A stretch of 64,000 nt of DNA from Caulobacter mirabilis (GTDB lineage Bacteria; Pseudomonadota; Alphaproteobacteria; Caulobacterales; Caulobacteraceae): NCBI RefSeq assembly GCF_002749615.1, contig NZ_CP024201.1, forward strand, positions 3,348,001 to 3,412,000. The letters run 5' to 3'. The notes under the pieces are model-generated. The model was given only the letters and a program-made list of their open reading frames with translations. It made no database searches and had not been told where the DNA came from. A program made the translations under genes and the position numbers. Shown here piece after piece: positions 33,023 through 41,026 of the stretch (its first letter is position 1; each line of letters opens with the position of its first letter).

Positions 33023-34792
33023 ATGCATCGCCTGCTTCGGCCCGCCCTGGTCGCCAGCGCCGGCCTGGTCCTCGCCAGCTTCGCGCCCCTGCCCCGCTTC
33101 TCGGCGGCGACGCTGGAGGCGCTGGACCCCAGCCGGATCGCCGAGCAGGTCTGCGGCGAACGACGCGCGGGTTCGCCGCTGACGCACAACCTGCTGTTCG
33201 CGGCGGCGGTCGCCGCGCCCGCCAGCGCCGGCCGGACGATCCCCCTCTATCCCGACCTGACGACCTCGCCGTTCCCGGTGTCGACGCGCGACGCCCAGGC
33301 GCGGCGCTATTTCAGCCAGGGTCTTCTGTTGGCCTACGGCTTCAACCACGCCGGCGCTGTGCGATCGTTCCGCGAGGCCCAGCGGCGCGACCCGACCTGC
33401 GCCCTGTGCTGGTGGGGCGAGGCGCTGGCGCTGGGGCCGAACATCAACGCGCCCATGGACGACCGGGACCGGGCCGCGGCGCTCGACGCCATGGACCGGG
33501 CGATGGCCCTGCGCGCCAAGGCGACGCCGATGGAGCGGGCCCTGATCGAGGCCGTCGCGCGGCGCTACGCCCGCGACCCGAAGGCCGACCGCGCCGCTCT
33601 GGACGCCGCCTACGCCGACGCCATGCTCGATGTCGCGCGCCGATTTCCCGACGACGACGTCGCGGTCCTGGCCGCCGACGCCGCGATGAACACCACGCCC
33701 TGGAACTACTGGGCGGCTGATAAGAAGACCTCGATCGGCCGCGCCGGCGACGCCGTCCGCCTGGTCGAGGCCGTGCTCGCCCGCAATCCGGGCCACGTCC
33801 AGGCCGGGCATCTCTACATCCACCTGATGGAGGCCGCCGATCCTGTGCGGGCGGAGGCCGCGGCCGATCGGATGTCCGGCCCGTCGGCGACGCCCAGCGC
33901 CGCGCATCTGGTCCATATGCCGGGCCACATCTACCAACTGCGCGGCCGCCACGCCGACTCCATCCGCGTGAACGTCGCCGCCGCCCATGCGGACGAGGCC
34001 TTCCTCCGCAGCGCCGGCGACCAGGGCCTGGTGCGGTATGGCTACTATCCGCACAACATCCACTTCATCGTCACCTCTGCGCAGATGGCCGGCGACATGG
34101 GCACGGCCGTGCGCGAAGCCCGACGGCTGAGGACGGTGCTCGACCCCGCCACATCGGAACGGATCGCCTGGATCCAGGCCATCGACGCCGCGCCCTATCT
34201 GGCCATGGCGCAGTTCGCCGAGCCCAAGGCCATCCTGGCGCTGCCGGCGCCCGACGCGCGCCTCCCCTACGCCGCGGTCATGCGCCACTATGCGCGGGCG
34301 GTCGCCTACGCTCGGCTCCGCGACCGCGCCGCCTTCGACGAAGAGCTGTCGGCGATGGAACGGCTCAGGGCGTCGGGCGCGTTGAAGGGGCTGATCGACC
34401 AGGGCATGCCGGCGGCAGACCTGACGGCGCTGGCCGAACTGGCGGCGCGAGGGCGGTTCGCCGCGGCGCTGGGCCGCCATGACGAGGCGATCGGCTTCTA
34501 TCGGCAGGCGGCGGCGATCGAGAGCCGCATCCCGTACCAGGAGCCGACCTACTGGTACTATCCGGTCAAGCAGTCGCTGGGCGCGGCGCTGTTCCAGGCC
34601 GGCCGCTACGACGAAGCCGGCGAAGCCTTCCGCGCCGTGCTGATGCAGACGCCGAACAACGGCTGGGCGCTCTATGGCCTGAGCCGCAGCGAAGCGGCCC
34701 AGGGCCGTCAGCTGGAGGCCGCGGCGGCGCGCAAGGCGCTGTCGAAAGCCTGGCTCGGCGACGTGCGCTGGCTGCGGATGGACCGGCTCTAG
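33023..34792 (+). CDS. Exported TPR-repeat protein
   Basis: A 589-residue protein with a signal sequence (LVASAGLVLASFAPLPRFSA region) and tetratricopeptide-like helical repeats, such as ARRYFSQGLLLAYGFNHAGA, VRSFREAQRRDPTCALCWWG and the C-terminal AGRYDEAGEAFRAVLMQTPN. CALCWW has the CxxC spacing but not the CxxCH of c-type cytochromes. The ATG at 33023 has GAGGGGAA upstream. Many such proteins in alphaproteobacteria are of unknown function; the C-terminal pattern fits a periplasmic scaffold. Confidence 0.82.
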   Translation: MHRLLRPALVASAGLVLASFAPLPRFSAATLEALDPSRIAEQVCGERRAGSPLTHNLLFAAAVAAPASAGRTIPLYPDLTTSPFPVSTRDAQARRYFSQGLLLAYGFNHAGAVRSFREAQRRDPTCALCWWGEALALGPNINAPMDDRDRAAALDAMDRAMALRAKATPMERALIEAVARRYARDPKADRAALDAAYADAMLDVARRFPDDDVAVLAADAAMNTTPWNYWAADKKTSIGRAGDAVRLVEAVLARNPGHVQAGHLYIHLMEAADPVRAEAAADRMSGPSATPSAAHLVHMPGHIYQLRGRHADSIRVNVAAAHADEAFLRSAGDQGLVRYGYYPHNIHFIVTSAQMAGDMGTAVREARRLRTVLDPATSERIAWIQAIDAAPYLAMAQFAEPKAILALPAPDARLPYAAVMRHYARAVAYARLRDRAAFDEELSAMERLRASGALKGLIDQGMPAADLTALAELAARGRFAAALGRHDEAIGFYRQAAAIESRIPYQEPTYWYYPVKQSLGAALFQAGRYDEAGEAFRAVLMQTPNNGWALYGLSRSEAAQGRQLEAAAARKALSKAWLGDVRWLRMDRL

Positions 34793-35088
34793 CGGCCGAG
34801 GTCCAGCTTCACATCCACCGCCAGCCGCAGCTGGGCCTGGACGACCGAGGCCGGGTCGCTGTTGACGGCCAGATTGCTCAGCGAAGGCGACAGGCTCCGC
34901 GTCGATCCGTCGAGCGTGATCCGCAACGCGACGCCGTCGTCCCGGCGAACGATCGAAACGGCCCGCGCAGGCGCCGCGCCGGCTGTCGCGCCGGCCAGTT
35001 CCTCCATCGGCAGAGGCTGAAGCGGCGGACTTTCAACCGCAGCGTCCGCCGACCCCAGCAGCGTCAGAAGAAGAAGAGCCGCCTGCAT
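34789..35088 (-). CDS. Small secreted protein, hypothetical
   Basis: A 99-residue protein with an N-terminal signal (ALLLLTLLGSADAAVE) followed by a variable region and the segment ALRITLDGSTRSLSPSLSNL. It overlaps the end of the TPR gene by 4 bases on the opposite strand. No family recognised. Confidence 0.6.
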   Translation of the reverse strand: MQAALLLLTLLGSADAAVESPPLQPLPMEELAGATAGAAPARAVSIVRRDDGVALRITLDGSTRSLSPSLSNLAVNSDPASVVQAQLRLAVDVKLDLGR

Positions 35089-35247
35089 GCGCGCACCCCC
35101 GTGTAGAGCCGGCAGGATGAAGGCGGGACGTTAGGAATGGGTGAGCGGCGGCGATCGGCCCTTACGCCGGCCTTATGGTCGCCGCCGCCATCGGTATCGA
35201 GCGCTTATGCCCCTCGACGCTAGAGTGCAGGTCCTGGAGGAGGCGAC

Positions 35248-35298
35248 GTGAACCCCGCGCGCCTCGACATCGAACATTATGGACCCCCTCATGGCTAA
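35248..35298 (+). CDS. Possible 16-residue leader peptide
   Basis: GTG at 35248 is preceded by GGAGGAGG, a very strong SD, and encodes VNPARLDIEHYGPPHG before TAA at 35296-35298. The stop overlaps the start of the next small gene (ATGGCTAA), so translation could be coupled. With only 16 codons it may be chance; the SD strength is the reason to list it. Confidence 0.4.
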   Translation: MNPARLDIEHYGPPHG

Positions 35299-35455
35299 GC
35301 CCCGGAGCGCCGTCAGCAGCGCTCGCATCTTCGCGACGATCTGTATCGGGCTGTTCCTTTCCGTCGCCGTCGGCGCCGCCCGCGCGCTGTCCGCGGAAGG
35401 CGGCCTCGGCCGGGAGCTGGCGCCGGTGCTCAACGCCATCGGCCTTCCCGCCTGA
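35291..35455 (+). CDS. 54-residue membrane or secreted small protein
   Basis: ATG at 35291 encodes MAKPRSAVSSARIFATICIG and continues with a hydrophobic stretch LFLSVAVGAARAL, then a short tail ending NAIGLPA. It has one membrane helix or an uncleaved signal. It lacks its own SD and would be translated by coupling from the leader peptide that overlaps it by 8 bases. It faces the end of the kup gene, 22 bases away. Confidence 0.5.
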   Translation: MAKPRSAVSSARIFATICIGLFLSVAVGAARALSAEGGLGRELAPVLNAIGLPA

Positions 35456-35477
35456 CGGCATGCCGGCCTCCCGGGCG

Positions 35478-37337
35478 TCAGATTTCGACCTGGCTGCCCA
35501 GCTCGATGACCCGGTTCACCGGAAGGGCGAAGGTCGTCATCGGCGTATCGGCGTTGCGCGCCATGGCCGCGAAGAGCTGCTGACGCCAGAACGACATTCC
35601 AGGTCGACGCGTCGGAATAATGATCTGCCGGCTCAGGAAGTAGCTCGTCCGCAGGGGATCGATCCGCTCGCCACGCTCCGCCAGCAGGCTCAGGGCTTGC
35701 GGAATGTCCGGCTGCTCCATGAAGCCGAAGCGCAGCCGCACCCGGGCGAGCCCCTTGCCGATTTCACTCAACTCGACCCGCCGCCGAAGCTCCACCGTCG
35801 GCGTCAAGCTGGTCTCGACGGTCAGCAGATAGATCCGTTCGTGCAGGACGTGGTTGTGCTTCAGGTTGTGGAGTAGAGCGGCCGGAACGCCTTCCGGGCT
35901 GCTGGTCAGATAGACCGCCAGGCCGGGCGCGCGCATGACCTTGTCGGCCGAGGCCAGGAAGATCTCGGTGGGCAGGGCGCCCTCGGCAAGCTCCGCGGCG
36001 ACCAGGGTGCGCCCGCGCCGCCAGGTAGCGAACAGCAGCATCAGGATCAGCGCGACCGTCACCGGCAGCCAGCCGCCGTCCATGAACTTGGTGGCCGAGG
36101 CGGCGAACAGTCCGAGATCGATCAGCAGCAGCAGACCAAACAGCGGCGCCGCCCAGATCAACCGCCAGCGCCAGATCCGGAAGATCACGAAGCCGATGAT
36201 CAGGGTGGTCAGCACCATCGTCGCGGTGACCGCCAGGCCGAACGCCGCCGCCAGCGCGGACGAGCTTCCGAAGCCGAGCACCAGACCGACCACCGACAGG
36301 AACAGCAGCGCATTGACCGCCGGCGCGTAGATCTGCCCCCGGGACGCATCCGATGTGTGCAGGATCCTCATCCGCGGCGCATAGCCGAGCCGGACCGCCT
36401 GCTGGGTCACCGAGAAGGCGCCGCTGATGATCGACTGGCTGGCGATCACCGTCGCCGTCGAGGCCAGGATCAGAAGCGGGATCAGGCACCAGCTCGGCGC
36501 CATCAGATAGAAGGGCGAACTGATCGCCTCCGGGGTTCGCAGCACCAGGGCCGATTGACCCGCGTAACACAGCAGCAGGGCCGGAAAGACCAGGGCCAAC
36601 CAGGCCCGGGCAATCGGCTTGCGGCCGAAATGCCCCATATCCGCATAGAGCGCCTCGGCGCCGGTGACCGCCAGGACGACGGTCCCCAGGGTGAAGAAGG
36701 CCCGGAGCGGGTCGCCGACCAGGAAGCCGACGGCATAGGCCGGATTGATCGCTTTCAACACCATCGGGTTGAGGGCGACCTGCCAGGCGCCCATCACCGC
36801 GATCACCACGAACCAGGTCAGCATGATCGGGCCGAAGAGCGCCCCGAGCGCTCCCGTGCCTCGCCGCTGGATGAGGAAGAGACCCGCGACGATCGTCAAA
36901 GTCAGGGGTATCACCGCGCTGGACAGCCGTTGGTCGAGGAGGCTCAGGCCCTCGACGGCCGACAGGATGGAGATGGCGGGTGTGATCATCGCGTCGCCAT
37001 AGAAGAGCGCCGTGGCGAGCAACGCGGCCGCCGCGATGGCCGGCAAGGCCGGGGACTTGGGCTTGATGCGTTCGATGAGGGCGAGCAATGCGAAGCTCCC
37101 GCCCTCGCCGCGGTTGTCGGCGCGCATGGTGATGAGGACATACTTCACCGTCACCACCAGGATCAGCGCCCAAACCAGCATCGACAGGACGCCGAGCACA
37201 TGGGTCGCGTCGAGCGGAAGACGGTGATGCCCCACGAAGCTCTCTCGGAACGCGTAGAGCGGACTGGTGCCGATATCTCCGAAGACGACGCCTGTCGCTG
37301 CGAGCGCGAGGCGCCAAGGGCGCTGATCCGATCTCAT
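35478..37337 (-). CDS. kup: Low-affinity potassium uptake protein Kup
   Basis: Inner-membrane K+/H+ symporter, 619 residues, the usual KUP length. Residues 8-30 contain the family signature LALAATGVVFGDIGTSPLYAF; then about 12 hydrophobic helices including YGDAMITPAISILSAVEG; the C-terminal soluble domain has LTSSPEGVPAALLHNLKHN and HVLHERIYLLTVET. The ATG at 37337 is the natural N-terminus. Confidence 0.95.
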   Translation of the reverse strand: MRSDQRPWRLALAATGVVFGDIGTSPLYAFRESFVGHHRLPLDATHVLGVLSMLVWALILVVTVKYVLITMRADNRGEGGSFALLALIERIKPKSPALPAIAAAALLATALFYGDAMITPAISILSAVEGLSLLDQRLSSAVIPLTLTIVAGLFLIQRRGTGALGALFGPIMLTWFVVIAVMGAWQVALNPMVLKAINPAYAVGFLVGDPLRAFFTLGTVVLAVTGAEALYADMGHFGRKPIARAWLALVFPALLLCYAGQSALVLRTPEAISSPFYLMAPSWCLIPLLILASTATVIASQSIISGAFSVTQQAVRLGYAPRMRILHTSDASRGQIYAPAVNALLFLSVVGLVLGFGSSSALAAAFGLAVTATMVLTTLIIGFVIFRIWRWRLIWAAPLFGLLLLIDLGLFAASATKFMDGGWLPVTVALILMLLFATWRRGRTLVAAELAEGALPTEIFLASADKVMRAPGLAVYLTSSPEGVPAALLHNLKHNHVLHERIYLLTVETSLTPTVELRRRVELSEIGKGLARVRLRFGFMEQPDIPQALSLLAERGERIDPLRTSYFLSRQIIIPTRRPGMSFWRQQLFAAMARNADTPMTTFALPVNRVIELGSQVEI

Positions 37338-37440
37338 GAGGCGGCCCTATCGAACCTTTCCGAACGGCGTGGCGGCGCGACCTTGGAGACCGCAGGATCA
37401 GCACGGCTGGCCAGGAAGGCAAGCCGCCCCCTGTCTCGGC

Positions 37441-38229
37441 TTACGGGAAGAGCCGCTCCAGCCAACCGGCCGCCCGCAGCGCGCCGACCCGCGCGCGGGA
37501 TACCGGCGCGGTCAGGCCGCCCTTGAGCTTCAGGCGCAGGTTTCGGCCGTCCTCGACGGCGCCCTCGACCGCGTCTCGCGCCACCCACCAGGAGCGGTGG
37601 GTCTGCATCCCCTCCAGGTCGCCCAGCCCGGCGACGGCCTGGCCCAGCGACATCAGGACCAGCGCCGAACCGCCGGGGGTGTGCACCCGGACGTAGTGAT
37701 CCTCCATCTGCAGACACAGCACCTCGCGGCCCAGTCCGCGGGGCAGCCGGTCGCGCGGATCGGCGCTGTCGGGAGAGGAAACCTCCTCGACCGCTTCCCC
37801 TCTCGACGCTTCGCGCCGCAAAGCGGCGGCGACCCGCCACAGGACGAGACCGCTGACGAGGGCGCTGATGATCAGGCACTGGCCGTACCACTCCAGCCAG
37901 CCCACGCCGCCGGCGCCCGACAGGATCCGGTCCACCAGCAGCCGGGTGATCGCCGCGATCGGGATCGTCAGCAACGCGACCGCCGCCGGCCCCCAGGCCC
38001 ACAGCGGCCAGCCCTGCCCCGCCGCCATCCGATAGAGGTTCGATAGCGCCAGGCCGAACAGCAGCCAGCCGGCCCACAGGCTGACGGTCCAGTAGACGAC
38101 CCGCTGGATCAAATCGCCGCTCAGGTAGCTGCCGAAAGGGCCGATGACGCCCAGGACGACGCCCAGCGTCGTGGACAGCACGAAGGCCGCGGCTAGCGTC
38201 GACAGTGGTTTGCGGGTCCCCGACTCCAT
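37441..38229 (-). CDS. Membrane-bound LytTR-domain transcription regulator
   Basis: A 262-residue protein. The N-terminal half has four hydrophobic helices (for example AAFVLSTTLGVVLGVIGPFG); the C-terminal 100 residues are a LytTR DNA-binding domain, with GREVLCLQMEDHYVRVHTPG, then MQTHRSWWVARDAVEGAV. It lacks a receiver domain. Such proteins act as membrane-sensing regulators. It is located 103 bases upstream of kup on the same strand. Confidence 0.85.
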   Translation of the reverse strand: MESGTRKPLSTLAAAFVLSTTLGVVLGVIGPFGSYLSGDLIQRVVYWTVSLWAGWLLFGLALSNLYRMAAGQGWPLWAWGPAAVALLTIPIAAITRLLVDRILSGAGGVGWLEWYGQCLIISALVSGLVLWRVAAALRREASRGEAVEEVSSPDSADPRDRLPRGLGREVLCLQMEDHYVRVHTPGGSALVLMSLGQAVAGLGDLEGMQTHRSWWVARDAVEGAVEDGRNLRLKLKGGLTAPVSRARVGALRAAGWLERLFP

Positions 38230-38355
38230 GACGCCACTCTAGCGCACCCGCTCGCCGGCTGGCGCGCCCGTTCGCCCGTTCGCGAAACCCGTGTGGCGCA
38301 AGGCCCCGGGGAAACCCCAGACGGGACGAACCGACACGCCAACCGGAGCCCTTCC

Positions 38356-39300
38356 GTGATCACCGCCTTCGTTCTCGCCGCCGTCCTGGGCGCCGCCGCC
38401 CCCTCCGCCGCCGTCCCCTCCGTCGCCTCCCCCGCTCCGTCGCCCGCCGCCGCGACCGCGGTGTCCTTTCGCGCGATCAGCGTTCCCGATGGCGGCGGTC
38501 CGCCGATCGAGGTCGGGGTCTGGAGCGTCGGCGACCTGGCGGCCGGCCAGGGCCGCAAGCTGATCGTCATGTCGCACGGTTCGGGCGGTCATTTCCGCGG
38601 CCAGGAGGACACCGCCCGCGCCCTGGCCGCGGCAGGCTATGTGGTCGCCAGCCTGACCCACGGCGGCGACAACTGGCGGGACAGCAGCCGCGCCGCCGAC
38701 ATCGCCGAACGCCCCCGCCAGTTTACGATGGTGATCGACCACATGCTGAAGGCCTGGGACGGCCGCCCCGCCCTCGACCAGGACAAGGTCGGCGCCTTCG
38801 GCTTCTCCGCCGGCGGCTTCACGGTGCTGACGGCGGCGGGCGGCGAGCCGGACATGACGCGCATGTCCGGGCACTGCCGCGACCATCCCGACTTCTTCGA
38901 CTGTCGCCTGGTCTCCGCGCATCCCCCGAGCGCCCTGCCCAAGACCTGGAGCCACGACTCGCGTATCGCCGCCGTGGTCGCCGCCGCGCCCGCCCTGGGC
39001 TTCACCTTCGACCGCGCCCGCCTTGCTGGGGTGCGCCAGCCCGTACAGCTATGGCGGGCCGAGAAGGACCAGATCCTGCCCAGTCCGCTGTACGCCGAAC
39101 CTGTCCGCGACGCCCTGCCCCGGCCGCCGGAGTATCTGGTGGTCGACGACGCGGGCCACTTCGACTTCCTGCCGCCCTGTTCGGAAAGACTGGCCGCCCA
39201 GGCGCCGATGATCTGCGCCCCGACGCCGGGCTTCGATCGGGCGGCCTTCCATGAGCGCTTCAACCGCGAAGTCGTCCGATTCTTCAGGGCCAACCTGTAG
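38356..39300 (+). CDS. Secreted alpha/beta-hydrolase, dienelactone-hydrolase-like
   Basis: A 314-residue protein with a signal peptide (ITAFVLAAVLGAAAPSAAV) starting at GTG 38356, which has GGAG 8 bases upstream; a frame-open ATG at 38293 adds a non-signal extension. The catalytic triad includes the nucleophile elbow GAFGFSAGGFT and the late histidine DDAGHFDFLPP. The IVMSHGSGGHFRG oxyanion strand fits predicted dienelactone hydrolase-type lipase/esterases. The substrate is unknown. It overlaps the LysR gene end by 17 bases. Confidence 0.82.
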   Translation: MITAFVLAAVLGAAAPSAAVPSVASPAPSPAAATAVSFRAISVPDGGGPPIEVGVWSVGDLAAGQGRKLIVMSHGSGGHFRGQEDTARALAAAGYVVASLTHGGDNWRDSSRAADIAERPRQFTMVIDHMLKAWDGRPALDQDKVGAFGFSAGGFTVLTAAGGEPDMTRMSGHCRDHPDFFDCRLVSAHPPSALPKTWSHDSRIAAVVAAAPALGFTFDRARLAGVRQPVQLWRAEKDQILPSPLYAEPVRDALPRPPEYLVVDDAGHFDFLPPCSERLAAQAPMICAPTPGFDRAAFHERFNREVVRFFRANL

Positions 39301-40186
39301 TTGGCGGAGCCCCGAGCTCCTGCAGCAGCCATTCGCGGAAGCGCTTGATCTTCGGCGTACGGCTGCGGTGCTCGGGATAGACGATCCAGTAGGCCAGTCC
39401 CAGGGTCGAAACCTGGGGAAACAGCTGGACCAGCCGGCCCTCGGCCTTGTCGGTGCGCCACAGGAAGGGGGTCAGCATGGCCACGCCCTGGCCGGCCATG
39501 GCGGCGTGGCCCTCGTTGGCCTGGGAGTCCAGGCGCACGCCGGCCAGCGGCTGCTCGGCGATGTCCGACAGGCCCGCATCGTTCAGCCAGCGCGCCCAGG
39601 ACGGATCGTGCGGGCTGATCAGCGGCAGCCGGGCCAGGTCCCGCGGCTCGATCCGCCCGCCGCGAGCGCGCAGGAACGCCGGGCTGCACATCGGCGTGAA
39701 GTCCTGGTTCAGCAGGCGGATCGCCTCCATCCCCGGCCACTTCCCGTCGCCCGAGCGAACCGCGACATCCACCCCGTCATTGACGAAATCGGCCAGGCCG
39801 TTGCTGGCCGACAGGCGGATGGCGATGTCCGGGTGCTGGAGCTGAAAGCCGCCGACCTTCCAGGCCAGCCAGGTGTTGGCGAAGGTGACGGTGGTGGAGA
39901 CCGACAGGGTGCCTTCGTCGTCGGCGCGCAGCTCGGCGAAGGCGGCCTCGATCTCGTCGAGCCCGCGACCGGCTCCGGCGGCGGCGCGGCGGCCGGTCTC
40001 GGTCAGGATCACCCGCTGGCGCTCGCGGCGGAACAGCTTCAGCCCCAGCCGCTCCTCCAGCACCTTGATCTGATGGCTGACGGCCGCCTGGGTCATGCCC
40101 AACTCGTCGGCGGCGAGCGTGAAGTTCTCGTGGCGCGCGGCCGCTTCGAAGACTCGGACGGCGTTGAGCGGCGGCAGCGTGCGCAT
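39284..40186 (-). CDS. LysR-family transcriptional regulator, GcvA-like
   Basis: A 300-residue regulator with N-terminal winged HTH (LNAVRVFEAAARHENFTLAA, DELGMTQAAVSHQIKVLEER, then LFRRERQRVILTETG). The C-terminal substrate-binding domain is of the GcvA type (DGVDVAVRSGDGKWPGMEA). Its target is likely the divergent 57-residue gene or a distant one. Confidence 0.9.
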   Translation of the reverse strand: MRTLPPLNAVRVFEAAARHENFTLAADELGMTQAAVSHQIKVLEERLGLKLFRRERQRVILTETGRRAAAGAGRGLDEIEAAFAELRADDEGTLSVSTTVTFANTWLAWKVGGFQLQHPDIAIRLSASNGLADFVNDGVDVAVRSGDGKWPGMEAIRLLNQDFTPMCSPAFLRARGGRIEPRDLARLPLISPHDPSWARWLNDAGLSDIAEQPLAGVRLDSQANEGHAAMAGQGVAMLTPFLWRTDKAEGRLVQLFPQVSTLGLAYWIVYPEHRSRTPKIKRFREWLLQELGAPPTTGWP

Positions 40187-40196
40187 GAGCAGAGAT

Positions 40197-40216
40197 CATA
40201 AGCTCAGCTAATTATG
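40197..40216. promoter_or_regulatory. Candidate LysR operator
   Basis: CATAA (40197-40201) and TTATG (40212-40216) form an inverted repeat with a 10-base spacer in an A/T-rich patch, next to the LysR start; LysR operators usually contain T-N11-A dyads. Confidence 0.4.
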
Positions 40217-40291
40217 TATGTCGATCCTTTCGTTGGCGAAAATCGGCCCGATCACCCATCTTGTAGATGCAAGCGAACGGAGACCTCCCCC

Positions 40292-40465
40292 ATGACCGCC
40301 ACCGTCCAAATCCGTCGCCCCGCCGCGACGCCCTCGTTCCTCGGCGACGCCGTTTCCAAGGCTATCCAGAGCCTTCGCACGTCCGGCGAGGCCTATGTGC
40401 GCCAGGCTTACGACCGTCCCTGGCTGCGCGACTCCGAGCCCCGCCGCGACGCCCGTCGCGGCTGA
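40292..40465 (+). CDS. 57-residue conserved-looking small protein
   Basis: ATG at 40292, preceded by GGAG ten bases before it, gives a soluble basic protein (TATVQIRRPAATPSFLGDAV, then IQSLRTSGEAYVRQAYDRPW). It is followed by a strong terminator, which supports a real transcription unit. Divergent from the LysR gene. No known family. Confidence 0.6.
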   Translation: MTATVQIRRPAATPSFLGDAVSKAIQSLRTSGEAYVRQAYDRPWLRDSEPRRDARRG

Positions 40466-40487
40466 GCACCAACGCGTTCCGATCGAG

Positions 40488-40524
40488 GGGCGACGACGCG
40501 GCCAACCCGCATCGTCGCCCTTTT
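40488..40524 (+). terminator. Rho-independent terminator of the 57-residue gene
   Basis: GGGCGACGA (40488-40496) pairs with TCGTCGCCC (40512-40520), followed by TTTT. The stem is perfect over nine bases. Confidence 0.9.
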
Positions 40525-40542
40525 GTCATAAATGGAGTTGGG

Positions 40543-40869
40543 TCAAGCCGCGCCGGGTGCGGCCAGCTTCATACCCACGACGCCGACCACCACCAGCGCC
40601 ATGAAGCCGTATTGGGCCGGCGCCAGGACCTCGCGGAACAGCACCGCCCCGGCGATGGCCACGCCGACGGCGCCCAGCCCCGTCCAGATGGCGTAGGCCA
40701 GCGACGCGGGCAGGCCGCGCATGGCCCAGGCCAGCAGCGCCATGTTGATGAAGCTCAGCACGATCGGGACGATCGAGGCCTGCCAGGTGGCTTCAACGCC
40801 CGCCCGCTTGAGGCTGAGGGCCCAACAGATCTCGGTGAACACGGCTACGCCGAGGACGACCCACGCCAT
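40543..40869 (-). CDS. SMR-family transporter, SugE/Gdx-like
   Basis: Small multidrug resistance transporter of 108 residues with four helices. The N-terminus AWVVLGVAVFTEICWALSLK contains the essential glutamate (E13), and SLAYAIWTGLGAVGVAIAG is typical. SugE-type members export guanidinium (established knowledge for Gdx); the subtype here is inferred. The SD is AGGAGATATCCG before the ATG. See the leader entry for an anti-SD. Confidence 0.88.
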   Translation of the reverse strand: MAWVVLGVAVFTEICWALSLKRAGVEATWQASIVPIVLSFINMALLAWAMRGLPASLAYAIWTGLGAVGVAIAGAVLFREVLAPAQYGFMALVVVGVVGMKLAAPGAA

Positions 40870-40984
40870 CGGATATCTCCTGATGCGGGCTCGTCCTGGG
40901 GCGCGGGGCCGGAAACCCGAAAGAGGCCGTCGCGCGAAAGCGGGCCTTCTAGCGACTTCGGGCCGCAGAGGCCAGGAGATATCG
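40870..40984 (-). promoter_or_regulatory. Structured leader of the SMR transporter gene with anti-SD
   Basis: On the mRNA strand CAGGAGATATC (40881-40871), which holds the SD, is perfectly complementary over 11 bases to GATATCTCCTG (40984-40974) 92 bases upstream in the leader. Between them, CCCGAA/TTCGGG and GTCGC/GCGAC can pair (around 40910-40955). Such an arrangement resembles the expression platform of a riboswitch. I looked for guanidine-I motif words (GGTCCGAGAG, ACACGG) and did not find them. Confidence 0.5.
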
Positions 40985-41026
40985 GCGCCGGCCGGTTCAT
41001 GCCATCCTCCCCGCGGGAGGCCCTAC

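Noticed and set aside
33405..33425. CALCWW in the TPR protein as a heme c site
   Set aside because: A c-type heme motif needs CxxCH; here the residue after the second cysteine is tryptophan.
35175..35876. Long plus-strand frames antisense to kup, putA, phytase and the receptor genes
   Set aside because: They show arginine, proline or histidine-rich composition typical of shadows of high-GC genes, with no SD and no family motif.
40870..41020. Guanidine-I riboswitch upstream of the SMR gene
   Set aside because: The conserved words such as GGTCCGAGAG and ACACGG are absent; only the SD complement is clear.
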